Below, piece after piece: positions 46,061-54,404 of a DNA stretch of 64,000 bases (position 1 is the stretch's first letter; every line of letters starts with the position of its first letter). The stretch is from Methylotuvimicrobium alcaliphilum 20Z. Lineage in GTDB: Bacteria > Pseudomonadota > Gammaproteobacteria > Methylococcales > Methylomonadaceae. The position numbers were made by a program, and so were the translations under genes. Location of the stretch: the NCBI RefSeq assembly GCF_000968535.2, contig NC_016112.1, positions 4,588,001 through 4,652,000 on the forward strand, read 5' to 3'. A model generated the notes under the pieces. The model did no database searches, was not told the origin of the DNA, and saw only the letters and a list, made by a program, of their open reading frames with translations.

Positions 46061-46621
46061 TTAATCTTTCCATTTAATATTGCAGCCTATACTCGGAATT
46101 TGCTGCGAATCGATAGACTTTCCAGCCAGTAAATTATCCAATGCCGCGCGTAAATCGCTGCCGGTCAGCGGTACATCGTTTTTAGGGGTCGATCCGTCCA
46201 AGCGCCCGCGATAAACACAAGATAGGGCTGCATCGAATACATAGATATCCGGCGTACAAGCGGCTTGATAAGCTTTTGCAACAGACTGGCTTTCATCGTA
46301 AAGATAAGCGGCGAAAGGGTTACCCCATTCTCGCATCATTGTGTGCATTTTATCCGGCGCGTCCTGCGGATAATTGATAATGTCATTGGCGCTAATTGCA
46401 ATCGTGCTAATGCCTTGTTGCGCATATTGCTTGGCAATAGCGATCAATTGATCTTTGACATGCAGAACATAAGGGCAATGATTACACATGAAGAGAATCA
46501 CCGTACCTTTTTCTCCTTTCAATTCTTGAAGCGTTTTACTCGTTCCGGTCACGGTATCGGGTAATTTGAAATCCGGCGCACGGGTTCCTAAAGGCATCAT
46601 ATTAGATTCGGTCGCTGCCAT
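46061..46621 (-). CDS. Thioredoxin-like peroxiredoxin/redoxin family protein
   Basis: A 186-residue AhpC/TSA-redoxin fold protein. APDFKLPDTVTGTSKTLQEL begins the domain. A CxxC site lies at Cys46 and Cys49 (MCNHCPYVLHV). CTPDIYVFDAALSCVYRGRLDGS follows and carries the cis-Pro-type region. It matches the cytoplasmic thioredoxin family proteins with CNHCP motifs; there is no signal peptide. Two further ATG codons at residues 8-9 (MMPLGTRAPDF) could be the true start. It is a single-gene unit. Probably a thiol-disulfide reductase or peroxidase; the substrate is unknown. Confidence 0.9.
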   Translation of the reverse strand: MAATESNMMPLGTRAPDFKLPDTVTGTSKTLQELKGEKGTVILFMCNHCPYVLHVKDQLIAIAKQYAQQGISTIAISANDIINYPQDAPDKMHTMMREWGNPFAAYLYDESQSVAKAYQAACTPDIYVFDAALSCVYRGRLDGSTPKNDVPLTGSDLRAALDNLLAGKSIDSQQIPSIGCNIKWKD

Positions 46622-46844
46622 TCTATACTCTCCTATGTCTTACTTGGATAATCTTAAACCATTTCGAATACGGAATTATAAAGCCTTAGACTAAGTATGG
46701 ATAGTTAGGCCGCTTTGCAAATGACCGGTTTTACTTTATGAACCATTAGACGGCATACTACTTGAATCATCTATGAAATATCCGGTCTAATTGGCTTTTA
46801 ATCCCTTCCTAATGAGGGATCGTTCAACTTTGTAAGCTATGGGG

Positions 46845-46925
46845 AATACCTTTCGCACTTCAAGTTTCGGCAGTGCCTGAGGAGGCGCCCGGATGGCGCG
46901 AGTCAGCAGACACCCGGAGGCCCAG
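46845..46925. repeat. RptA copy 7, left part
   Basis: AATACCTTTCGCACTTCAAG, then CGGCAGTGCCTGAGGAGGCG, matches the canonical end; it diverges after about 45 bp. Confidence 0.65.
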
Positions 46926-47027
46926 GGAAGGGTTCCATAAGTTAAACTGAATTGACTAAGCGTTCTAAGCAACAGGATAACATATTGATATGTTGATTAT
47001 TTTAATGCGTTTGCCCTGCACCGGGGG

Positions 47028-47180
47028 GGCTGGCATAGAGCCTACAGGGATGTATTTACCCAGCACCTAAATTCCATAGCCCATTGGCCATGGTTAATTG
47101 TCTTGGATAATTTAGATGCTGGTTTCACGGCGTCCTTTGACGGACACCCTGGTGCCGAATTTTGATCTACGATGGGTATA
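47028..47180. repeat. RptA copy 7, right part, with nested Pal-1
   Basis: GGCATAGAGCCTACAGGGAT leads to Pal-1 (47058-47123), then CACGGCGTCCTTTGACGGAC and the end TTTTGATCTACGATGGGTA/TA. Pal-1 sits at the same internal position as in copy 1, marking a subfamily. Confidence 0.7.
47058..47123. repeat. Pal-1 palindromic element, copy c
   Basis: Left arm ACCCAGCACCTAAATT and right arm AATTTAGATGCTGGT (one substitution, one deletion). Confidence 0.75.
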
Positions 47181-47232
47181 ACTGACTTTTTGAGTTATCT
47201 TAGCAGCTGACAATTTCACCCCTATTACAAAA

Positions 47233-47940
47233 ATGACAGTAACAATGGACTACGAAACATTATGCCAAGACTGCAGGCTAGTCGAGCTATGTCTTCCTTA
47301 CGGCTTACCGAAAACCGAGCTGGAACAGTTCGAGACAATCGTAAAAAACAAAGCGCCACTGTTAACCGATCAATATCTCTATCAACAGGACGACAAATGC
47401 CGAAGTTTATTCGTCGTTAAAACTGGATCGTTCAGAAGTTTTATATATAGTGAGGATGGCGCCGAACAAACAATTGGATTTTATTTACCCGGGGAATTAA
47501 TGGGGTTTGACGCTTTTCAGCATGGGCGCTTCACAAGCTCGAGCATAGCGCTTGAAACAAGCAAGGTATGCGAATTGCCATTATCGAAGCTTAATGATTT
47601 ATGCCGATTGATTCCTAGTTTGCAATCTCAAATGCTGCGCGTTTTAGGTAAGGAAATCGAGTCCGATCATAATCAGATATTATTATTAAGTCATCGTTCC
47701 GCCAAAGAAAAAATGGCGACTTTTTTATTAAGGCTATCGCATCGATACAACGCCTTAGGGTTTTCGAAAACCGAATTTAATTTAACGATGAAACGGCAAG
47801 ATATCGCTAATTTTTTGGGGCTTACTAACGAAACCGTTAGCCGCTTGCTTGCCGAACTGAATCATCAAGGAATCATTACCATCAATCGACGCAACGTCAA
47901 AATTAATAACATAGACTCTTTAAAAGTCATCGTCGAATAA
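47233..47940 (+). CDS. FNR-type Fe-S oxygen-responsive transcription regulator
   Basis: A 235-residue Crp/Fnr regulator. Cys11, Cys14, Cys20 and Cys113 are each exactly nine residues before the four [4Fe-4S] ligands of E. coli FNR (20, 23, 29 and 122). A cyclic-nucleotide-binding-like beta-roll (about 45-125) and dimer helix follow. The C-terminal HTH has ETVSRLLAELNHQG; the Glu, Ser and Arg correspond to the FNR residues that read TTGAT. It is expected to dimerise and bind DNA when oxygen is low. A perfect FNR box lies 305 bp after its stop. It is a single-gene unit. Confidence 0.94.
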   Translation: MTVTMDYETLCQDCRLVELCLPYGLPKTELEQFETIVKNKAPLLTDQYLYQQDDKCRSLFVVKTGSFRSFIYSEDGAEQTIGFYLPGELMGFDAFQHGRFTSSSIALETSKVCELPLSKLNDLCRLIPSLQSQMLRVLGKEIESDHNQILLLSHRSAKEKMATFLLRLSHRYNALGFSKTEFNLTMKRQDIANFLGLTNETVSRLLAELNHQGIITINRRNVKINNIDSLKVIVE

Positions 47941-48244
47941 TTGTTATTGAACCGAAGCTACCGCGTAATTGCAACCTCGGCTCAACTCGCAACGGAAAGT
48001 ACTTATTTCAACATCATTTGCGCTGAATTTGCAGAGTCGGACGGCCGGCTAGGGCCTTGGCCGGATTCGCTGCAAGCGGCTAAGGCTGAAACTGCAATAA
48101 TGGCTAAAAACAAACGGCTAATAAATTTCATAATAAACTTTTCTCAATTGTGAGTTAAAACGTATTGTTCTATTGTTCGATCGAACAACAAAACTTAACA
48201 CCCTTATGGGTAAAGCCATTATCACATGATTACTTAATCGTTTA

Positions 48245-48258
48245 TTGATATAAATCAA
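48245..48258. promoter_or_regulatory. Perfect FNR-binding site
   Basis: TTGATATAAATCAA matches the TTGAT-N4-ATCAA consensus exactly. If used as a class II site (centre at -41.5), transcription on the plus strand would start near 48293, where no coding gene follows for 300 bp. Confidence 0.8.
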
Positions 48259-48496
48259 TTATTAAGGAACATGCGCAAAATAACTACTACAAGGTAACTG
48301 TTCAATCCCCGTCAATTCTCGTTTCCATGCTCTGCGTGGGAATGCCTAAGTACCGCTCCAGCGGAACGTGACGCTAGAGCGCACAACCATTAAGTTAAGC
48401 CATCACAGAAATATAAGTAATGCTTGCATTCAGGCTCTAATGCATCTAAAAAACTTGCCATCTATGGAGCTTGACGGCAGCATTCGAACGCCAAGG

Positions 48497-48526
48497 ACGC
48501 CGAATTTTGATCTACGATAGGTATAA
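48497..48526. repeat. Solitary RptA right end
   Basis: CGCCGAATTTTGATCTACGA and TAGGTATA match the canonical right end; the rest of the copy is unrecognisable. Confidence 0.6.
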
Positions 48527-48601
48527 ACAATAATATTTTGAACATTTGGCTAGAATGCTTATCTTAAAAACAAATAGATGAACATATGAGTAGATATTGA
48601 T

Positions 48602-48973
48602 ATGATTATTTCACCTGAACTAGCCGCCAAGGATTGCTGCGATGAACAAGAGACGCACCCCGACTTGTTGGCCAGGGCCATACCGGACTTGCCTGACGAG
48701 TACGAAGCCGGTCGACTAGCCGACTTATTTAAAGCTTTAGCCGACCCTACGCGGGTAAGGATTATTGCCGCACTGCTGCACACCGAGTTATGTGTGGACG
48801 ATTTGGCCAATTTATTGGATATGAGCCAATCGGCTATTTCACACCAGCTGCGATTGCTCCGTAACTTGCATCTGGTACAGTTCCGTCGATCCGGAAAACA
48901 TGCATTCTATCGACTGGTTGACGACCATGTTCGAGACTTGTTTCAACGCAGTCGAGAACATTTGGATTGTTAA
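48602..48973 (+). CDS. SmtB/ArsR-family metal-responsive repressor
   Basis: A 123-residue winged-helix ArsR protein (FKALADPTRVRIIAALLHTELCVDDLA, in part; MSQSAISHQLRLLRNLHLV as the recognition HTH). The alpha-5 dimer-interface site is Asp107, His109, His120 and Cys123, spaced like SmtB Asp104, His106, His117 and Glu120 but with Cys in the fourth position. Cys12-Cys13 near the N-terminus and Cys64 in ELCVDDLA could form an alpha-3N-type site as in CadC/ZiaR. Zinc, or a thiophilic metal such as cadmium, is the likely inducer. The His-rich protein starts 41 nt downstream and is probably co-regulated. Confidence 0.93.
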   Translation: MIISPELAAKDCCDEQETHPDLLARAIPDLPDEYEAGRLADLFKALADPTRVRIIAALLHTELCVDDLANLLDMSQSAISHQLRLLRNLHLVQFRRSGKHAFYRLVDDHVRDLFQRSREHLDC

Positions 48974-49014
48974 AATCAAGGCGTTATCGCCCTTTATCTT
49001 TAGGAGATTGCTCC

Positions 49015-49341
49015 ATGAAACATCACATTCATACCGAACACAAGCACGTTCATAACGAATATTGCGGTCATATGCGTATCGAACATGACGGTCATGTGGA
49101 TTATTTACATGACGGCCATTTGCATCATGCGCATCAAGACCATTACGACGAACACGTCATTGCTGTAACAGAAACCAACCCGGCCGTTTGTGCGCCGTTA
49201 GACTGCGCTTGCGGTCATGAAGGATGCGGACACGCGGCCATTCCGCATGGCGATCACATCGATTACATCGTCAATGGACGTTTACATCACCCTCACGGGG
49301 ATCACTGCGACGATCACGGACCCGTAACGATAATCAACTGA
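49015..49341 (+). CDS. His-rich metal-binding protein with an internal duplication
   Basis: A 108-residue His/Asp/Cys-rich protein without a signal peptide. TAGGAGA lies about 8 nt before the ATG. Residues 17-47 and 71-101 are two 31-residue repeats aligning without gaps (pattern C-G-H-x2-I-x-H-x2-H-x-D-Y-x3-G-x-L-H-H-x-H-x-D-H-x-D-x-H), offset by 54 residues, with ALDCACGHEG-type Cys between them. Such density of His, Cys and Asp points to zinc or other divalent metal storage or delivery in the cytoplasm. Operon position behind an SmtB-like repressor supports this. No named family is assigned. Confidence 0.88.
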   Translation: MKHHIHTEHKHVHNEYCGHMRIEHDGHVDYLHDGHLHHAHQDHYDEHVIAVTETNPAVCAPLDCACGHEGCGHAAIPHGDHIDYIVNGRLHHPHGDHCDDHGPVTIIN

Positions 49342-49385
49342 CGATACGGAAGTTTTTGTCGAGTTTTCGATTTCACTCTCTCCAG

Positions 49386-49435
49386 ACCCGGCACCAAGAA
49401 AGATTATTGAATGGCATCGGTTTTAGGTGCCGGGT
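49386..49435. repeat. Inverted repeat after the His-rich gene (possible diverged Pal-1)
   Basis: ACCCGGCACC (49386-49395) and GGTGCCGGGT (49426-49435), loop 30 bp. The arms resemble Pal-1 (ACCCAGCACC) with a compensating change on both sides, and TTTTAGGTGC matches the Pal-1 right arm. It sits between convergent genes and may end transcription. Confidence 0.55.
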
Positions 49436-49451
49436 AGTAAACATTCGGTTT

Positions 49452-51161
49452 TTACACGCGATACAAAGGTTCCAACTCATTGTCTAGCGGCTTATCGCCA
49501 AGTTGCTCCCTGGCTTTATGCTCGGAAAAGGCTTGAAATAACTTTTTTCCTTGCCAGTCTTTCCGGTCGGCACTGTAAAGGCATGCATTTAGATACATAA
49601 TCTCGTCTCTTAACCTAGCCTCGCAATGATTGGCCAAATCACCTAGACTGGCGACCTTGTATTTTTCCCGCCCCCAACCGATCAAGGCATTCTTAGCCGC
49701 TTGAGAATCGTTTTCGGCACAGGCTTTTTTCAAGGTTTTGACATATTCAGACAAGGACTGTTGAATCGGGTCTTGCGGTTTTACTTCGGACTTTACCGAA
49801 CGGCGTAAACCGAAATAAAGTCCGGTTGCCAGCCAACCGACTGCACAAAATAGCGCCGCCCACATCCAATAATCGGATTGCTTGGATGACTGCGGTGGGC
49901 TGTTAGAACTTGCGGTTTCTGCCTGAACTTTAAACTCGGCATCCGATGCTGGAGGCGGCAACTCGTTTGCCGTCATTGCGCCTTCGGCAATCACCGTTGT
50001 TTCCGGTAATTTAGCGATTTCGACTTGTCTGGTACGGGTATTGAACCACGGTATTTCAACCGCCGGCAGCGTGTATTGACCGGCTTTTCCGGGAATAAAC
50101 GCGATTTTTTCTTCGCGTAGCGCCTTAATGCCTTCAGGACCTTTATTTTCATTCAACACCGGTTGATCCGGATAAGTTTTTAGATCGGTTTGTTTCGGCT
50201 GCTTATGCAACTCGGGCAATTGGCCAACCGTCGCGCCTTGAGCGGCAATGCGTAACGTTCGGGTGAGCGGTTCGCCGACTCTCATTCGAGCAATATTGCC
50301 GGACCACTCCTGACTCAGACTCAACTTTTCGGCAGCCAACCAATGAGCGCCGGTAAAGGTTTCCGGAATCGGTTTAATCTCGAGGGTAATCGGTTTTGAG
50401 TTAATACGTTTTAACTTTGTACTTTGCCGATTAAAAAAACCGTTGAATCGAGGCTGGCCTCCTGTAATCACTTCGGCATCGAGCTGCAACGGCGCTATCG
50501 TTAGCGTTCCGCTTTGCTGCGGAAAAATCGCGTATTTACGCTCAGTGACTTGATAACCGATACCGCCGATTTGAGTTGTGTAATTGCTATCCTCGCCAAG
50601 CTTTTCGATGACCGCATTGTCTAATTCCGGTTCGGATAACCGGGCTTGCGTGATTGACACTCGACGATAGAAACGCAAGGTATAGAGAACTTGGGATTGG
50701 ACATAAGGATTTTCCGGCGTGGCTTCGACTTCCAAAAACAACTCGTCATCGACGGCCTGAATCTCACGGCTACCGGCTTCGGTCACCATCAAGGAAACCT
50801 CATTGCTACGATCTTTGCCGAAAGCAATAGCCGGTATCGTCAATTCGCCCGCGTGTTTGGCCATAACCGACAATTTCCATTGCTGCGTCTTACTGTATTG
50901 ACCGTTTATGATCGATGTACTACTGCTTTGACTCCGGCCGAGTATCTCGAAATCTTTTTCGAGCGGTGCGAAGTCGGGCTGATCGTCCGGCGTTTCATCG
51001 GCAATAAAAGTAATCTGGAACGATTCGTTCAAGCCGACCGGGCTGCGATCGACCGTTACATCGATGTTTGCGGCCTGTGCCTTGAAAGCCGCGAATAGAC
51101 TAAACACTATCAGCATCAAGAAGCTCTCTATCGAGAGTCTTTTTTTTGTCGTTATCCTCAT
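49452..51161 (-). CDS. batD: BatD-family protein
   Basis: A protein of about 569 residues with a signal peptide (SIESFLMLIVFSLFAAFKAQA), a large beta-rich BatD region (ANIDVTVDRSPVGLNESFQI; LFLEVEATPENPYVQSQVLYTLRFYR, in part), a membrane helix near residue 440 (YWMWAALFCAVGWLATGLYFGL) and a cytoplasmic C-terminal helical tail. Bat proteins accompany MoxR ATPases; their action in oxygen tolerance or envelope stress is described for Bacteroides and Leptospira but is not settled. GTG 51173, overlapping the previous stop, is an alternative start. It is the last gene of the operon. Confidence 0.9.
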   Translation of the reverse strand: MRITTKKRLSIESFLMLIVFSLFAAFKAQAANIDVTVDRSPVGLNESFQITFIADETPDDQPDFAPLEKDFEILGRSQSSSTSIINGQYSKTQQWKLSVMAKHAGELTIPAIAFGKDRSNEVSLMVTEAGSREIQAVDDELFLEVEATPENPYVQSQVLYTLRFYRRVSITQARLSEPELDNAVIEKLGEDSNYTTQIGGIGYQVTERKYAIFPQQSGTLTIAPLQLDAEVITGGQPRFNGFFNRQSTKLKRINSKPITLEIKPIPETFTGAHWLAAEKLSLSQEWSGNIARMRVGEPLTRTLRIAAQGATVGQLPELHKQPKQTDLKTYPDQPVLNENKGPEGIKALREEKIAFIPGKAGQYTLPAVEIPWFNTRTRQVEIAKLPETTVIAEGAMTANELPPPASDAEFKVQAETASSNSPPQSSKQSDYWMWAALFCAVGWLATGLYFGLRRSVKSEVKPQDPIQQSLSEYVKTLKKACAENDSQAAKNALIGWGREKYKVASLGDLANHCEARLRDEIMYLNACLYSADRKDWQGKKLFQAFSEHKAREQLGDKPLDNELEPLYRV

Positions 51162-51169
51162 CGTCGTCG

Positions 51170-52954
51170 TCACCAAGCTTCGTCTTGTTGTTGCTGCCGG
51201 CCGCGGCGGCCGTATTGATATTGGAATTTACGTTTCAACAAACCGGCAGGATCGTCCGGGATGCGTTTCAGCCATTGTTCGCTGGCTTGTTTGGCTTCAT
51301 CGGCCGGCTCGGTTTCTTGGATTGCCACTTCTTCTTTTCCTTGATCGTCCGGCGTTTCGTCGTTTTGCTCTTGAACTTGACCTTCATCTTGTTCCGGATC
51401 GTCTTGTCCTTCTTCAATGTCTTGAGGTTCGGGCGATGAGCGTTGCCGATCTTGATCGTCCGTTTGTTCGTTTTGATCTTGCGCTTCGTCGTCGCCGGAC
51501 TCTTCCGAAGGCTCGCCTTGATCGTTTTGTTCGGAATCTTGCTGATGATCCTTATCGTTTTGGTCTTGGCCTTGTTGCTGTTCTTGCTGTTGTTTTTCCA
51601 ATTCTTTTTCGACAACGGATTTGTTGAAAGCCGCGTCTTCGTGATCAGGATCGAGCTTCAACGCTTCCTCATAGGCCGTGACGGCATCGGCCAAACGTCC
51701 CGATTGCGCCAGTGCATTGCCACGGTTGTAATGAGCGCGCGCGCTATCGCTATCTTTGAGTGTTTCAAGAACTTGTTCGTACGATCCTAACTTATATTCA
51801 GCGGCAGCTTTCCATTCCAGATCATTAAACAAACCGGCCGCTCGTTCGTAGTCTCCGGCCTCGAAAGCCTGTTGCGCTTGTTGATTCGGCGTTTTCCACA
51901 AACTTTGCCAGTCCTGCGCCTCGGCCCGATTCGGAAAAGGCAAAACCAGCAGCATCGCAATCGATAATACGCCTTTTCGGAAACTTAATGCCGCCAACGG
52001 CAAAATCAGTAACAGTAGCCAAGGTCCGCGTTCCGCCCATAATTCCAGTAATAAGTCATCGTCCCCGGCATCGCTTTGAACCTGCCGGTTTTCAAAACCG
52101 CTTAGCAGGGTTTCTATATCGCTGTCGTTCGGGCTTATCGTCCGGTAGATACCGTTACCGAGTGCAGCTAATTTTTTCAATTCGCCGGCATTCAATTTCG
52201 GAACGACGATGTTGCCTTGTCCGTCCTTGACGAAACCGCCGCCCGGCGCACCGATTGGAGCGCCTTCGGCCGTGCCGACTCCGAGTATCGATAAGGAATA
52301 AGTGCCCAGATTTTTTACCGTGGCCTCAGTTTTATCGATATCGGCGCCATCGGTTACCAAGAGAATATGGCCTTTTTGCATGCCGGCTTGTTTCAGCAAA
52401 TCGATCGCATGATTTATCGCCGCAACAGAATTGCTGCCTTGTACCGGCATGATGTCGGTCGTCAATGCCGACAATTGACTGGCAATCGTTTGCGTATCGG
52501 CTGTCAACGGAGTCACGGTAAAGGCATCGCCGGCATAGACCAATAACGCGGTCTGGCCGTCCTTGCGTTGTTTCAGGATGTCGGCGATTTTGAAACGGGC
52601 GCGCTGCAGCCGGCTCGGTTTTAGGTCGGTCGCATCCATCGAAAGCGATAAATCCAAGCCGATCACCAACGCCGAATCGTCGCGGAAAACAGGGGAGGGT
52701 AAGCGTTCCCAGGCGGGTCCGGCCAAGGCGAAAATCGTAAGCAAAGCCGCCAATGCTCCGGCGGTCAAGGTCATTCTGCTGCGATTTTGTACTTTGTCCT
52801 GCAGGATATGGGGTAACAACGGCTCGTCGCAAACCGTCGACCAATTACCCCGTTGTAGTTTATGTCTTAGCGTCAACAATAAAGCCGCAAACCAAGGTAT
52901 TAGCGCCAACAGCCACCACGGCCGGATAAAATGAAAGTATTGCCAGTCGATCAT
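51170..52954 (-). CDS. BatB/BatC-type protein: VWA domain fused to TPR repeats
   Basis: A 594-residue protein. Two N-terminal membrane helices (about 10-28 and 58-76) precede a VWA domain with MIDAS residues DLSLSMDAT and LLVTDGAD. A third helix (LLLLILPLAALSF) follows. TPR repeats come next (ARAHYNRGNALAQSGRLADAVTAYEEAL, in part). The C-terminal tail of about 130 residues is extremely Gln/Glu/Asp-rich and low in complexity. The start ATG 52954 overlaps the batA-like stop (ATGA), so an upstream extension to 53017 is rejected. It combines BatB (VWA) and BatC (TPR) in one chain. Confidence 0.92.
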   Translation of the reverse strand: MIDWQYFHFIRPWWLLALIPWFAALLLTLRHKLQRGNWSTVCDEPLLPHILQDKVQNRSRMTLTAGALAALLTIFALAGPAWERLPSPVFRDDSALVIGLDLSLSMDATDLKPSRLQRARFKIADILKQRKDGQTALLVYAGDAFTVTPLTADTQTIASQLSALTTDIMPVQGSNSVAAINHAIDLLKQAGMQKGHILLVTDGADIDKTEATVKNLGTYSLSILGVGTAEGAPIGAPGGGFVKDGQGNIVVPKLNAGELKKLAALGNGIYRTISPNDSDIETLLSGFENRQVQSDAGDDDLLLELWAERGPWLLLLILPLAALSFRKGVLSIAMLLVLPFPNRAEAQDWQSLWKTPNQQAQQAFEAGDYERAAGLFNDLEWKAAAEYKLGSYEQVLETLKDSDSARAHYNRGNALAQSGRLADAVTAYEEALKLDPDHEDAAFNKSVVEKELEKQQQEQQQGQDQNDKDHQQDSEQNDQGEPSEESGDDEAQDQNEQTDDQDRQRSSPEPQDIEEGQDDPEQDEGQVQEQNDETPDDQGKEEVAIQETEPADEAKQASEQWLKRIPDDPAGLLKRKFQYQYGRRGRQQQQDEAW

Positions 52955-53931
52955 GATGCTCTCAATCTCGCCATCGCGATGATGCCGGCCAAAACCAGAG
53001 AAATTGACAGAGGCCAATGGAATAATTCGCTACGAGGCCGAAAATACTGTTTGTCTTTCTCGACCGGTTCGAGTCGATCGAGAATATCGTAGATTTGCTC
53101 GAGCTCTTCGGTGTTTCTAGCGCGAAAATAACGTCCGCCGGTTTTTTCCGCAATCTCAGTCAAGGTCTTTTCGTCTAAGTCCATCGATGGATTGACTTTA
53201 CGGGAACCAAAAAAACTGCGCACGATCATTTCGTCTGCGCCGATGCCGATGGCATAAATTTTAAGATCATATTCGGCAGCCAATTCCGCCGCTTTCAACG
53301 GCGTAACTTCACCCGCGGTATTCGCTCCGTCGGTCAGCAAGATCAATACGCGGCTCGTATCATCTTGGTTTCTTAGCCTTTTGACCGCCAAACCGATCGC
53401 ATCGCCGATCGCCGTCATTTCGCCGGCCAGACTAATCACCGATTCGTTTAATAAAGTCACGACCGTTTTACGGTCGAAGGTCAACGGCACTTGTAGATAA
53501 GCTTGAGTTCCGAACAGAATCAAACCGATTCGATCGCCGGTTCGGTGCGCGATGAAATCGCCGGCGACCCATTTCGTCGCGGTGAGCCGGTCGACCCGTT
53601 GTTTGTTGATGATAAAGTCCTGTTCTTCCATGCTCCCCGATAAATCGACCGCCAGCATCAAATCGCGTCCGCTAACCGTTTGTTCGACCGGTTCGCCGAG
53701 CCATTGCGGACGCATGCAGGCAAATACCAACAAGACCCATGCGACTGCCGCGACCATTAACGGCCAGCGCGCCGACTTCATCGATGCCTGCGCTGCGCAC
53801 ACCGAAAAATCTTCCAAAAAAGGAACTTTGAGCGCGGCTTGCTGTTGTGGCGAATCTTGCGGCAACAACCAACGGACCAACAAAGGCAAAGGTAGTGCTG
53901 CAATTAACCAAGGCCATTCAAAATGTATCAT
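52951..53931 (-). CDS. batA: BatA-like VWA-domain membrane protein
   Basis: A 326-residue protein. An N-terminal BatA segment with two helices (WPWLIAALPLPLLVRWLL; LMVAAVAWVLLVFACM) precedes a VWA domain with a complete MIDAS (AVDLSGSMEEQDF; ILLTDGANTAGEVTPL) and a C-terminal helix (SISLVLAGIIAMARL). It is thought to act with BatB and MoxR as a metal-dependent assembly complex at the inner membrane. It overlaps both neighbours by 4 nt. Confidence 0.93.
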   Translation of the reverse strand: MIHFEWPWLIAALPLPLLVRWLLPQDSPQQQAALKVPFLEDFSVCAAQASMKSARWPLMVAAVAWVLLVFACMRPQWLGEPVEQTVSGRDLMLAVDLSGSMEEQDFIINKQRVDRLTATKWVAGDFIAHRTGDRIGLILFGTQAYLQVPLTFDRKTVVTLLNESVISLAGEMTAIGDAIGLAVKRLRNQDDTSRVLILLTDGANTAGEVTPLKAAELAAEYDLKIYAIGIGADEMIVRSFFGSRKVNPSMDLDEKTLTEIAEKTGGRYFRARNTEELEQIYDILDRLEPVEKDKQYFRPRSELFHWPLSISLVLAGIIAMARLRAS

Positions 53932-54404
53932 CGTTTATTTCGTTTTTGAGCTTTCAGCCAACGCTCGCACAGTTCAAATAATGCCAAGACATCGGTGTCC
54001 GGTGGTAATTCATTACGGTACGGAATTTCGATCAATTGCCGGCCAATGCCGTTACTAAAGGGTTTGTCCGGCAGCGAGGCGTCCAGATGGTCCAACCAAG
54101 CTTGTCCTGTTAAACCCGCGATTTGCTCTCGCGATGCCAAGCTGATCGTTACTCGGCGAAGCAAGACCGACAGACGACTGACCTTTTCGGCAGGATCCAG
54201 GCTCGGGTCTTGTTTTAAATCCGCCAATAATCGGCGCGCCGATTTCAGCGCGGTTTTACGAGTCAAACGCCGAATCAACCAAACCATCGACACGAGTAAA
54301 ATCACAACCCCCAAAGCCGCCAACCACCAGCCGAGCGCGGGCGGCCAAAAACCGATCGGTTCCGGCAGATGAATGTCGCGTAACGGAAGCGGCTGCGGAT
54401 TCAT
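53928..54404 (-). CDS. DUF4381-family membrane protein of the MoxR/Bat operon
   Basis: A 158-residue protein starting MNPQPLPLRDIHLPEPIGFW, typical of DUF4381. One membrane helix (LGWWLAALGVVILLVSMVWLI) is followed by a cytoplasmic helical domain (PAEKVSRLSVLLRRVTISLAS). Its ATG overlaps the DUF58 stop as TAATG. It is always found between DUF58 and BatA-like genes in such operons; its function is unknown. Confidence 0.9.
   Translation of the reverse strand: MNPQPLPLRDIHLPEPIGFWPPALGWWLAALGVVILLVSMVWLIRRLTRKTALKSARRLLADLKQDPSLDPAEKVSRLSVLLRRVTISLASREQIAGLTGQAWLDHLDASLPDKPFSNGIGRQLIEIPYRNELPPDTDVLALFELCERWLKAQKRNKR

Larger units (their letters stand above)
46622..47232. other. Intergenic region with fragmented RptA and Pal-1
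   Basis: It holds RptA left-end sequence at 46845-46925, a unique AT-rich stretch, and the RptA right half with a nested Pal-1 at 47028-47180. The two parts may be one copy disrupted by an insertion, or two partial copies. The FNR-type gene starts 53 bp after the last repeat end, so its promoter lies in or just after the repeat. Confidence 0.6.
47941..48601. other. Intergenic region with an orphan FNR box and an RptA remnant
   Basis: It contains a perfect FNR site (48245-48258), hairpin-rich sequence (CGCTCCAGCG/CGCTAGAGCG around 48354-48381), and an RptA right end (48497-48526). No protein gene is supported; a small non-coding RNA is possible. Confidence 0.55.

Noticed and set aside
47941-48153. 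70-codon frame directly after the FNR-type gene
   Set aside because: Non-ATG start, no domain, composition not gene-like.
48271-48297. Eight-codon frame just after the FNR box
   Set aside because: Too short to support as a gene; noted only because it follows the FNR site.
5061-48526. CRISPR array
   Set aside because: The repeats are dispersed, long and palindromic with irregular spacing; there are no regularly spaced short repeats and no cas genes.
48560-48601. 12-2-12 operator before the SmtB-like gene
   Set aside because: ATGAACATATGAG resembles an SmtB half-site but the second half is too degenerate to claim by eye.
51146-51790. Hydrophobic plus-strand frames opposite the BatB/C tail
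   Set aside because: Artefact of the Gln/Glu/Asp-rich low-complexity tail read on the other strand.
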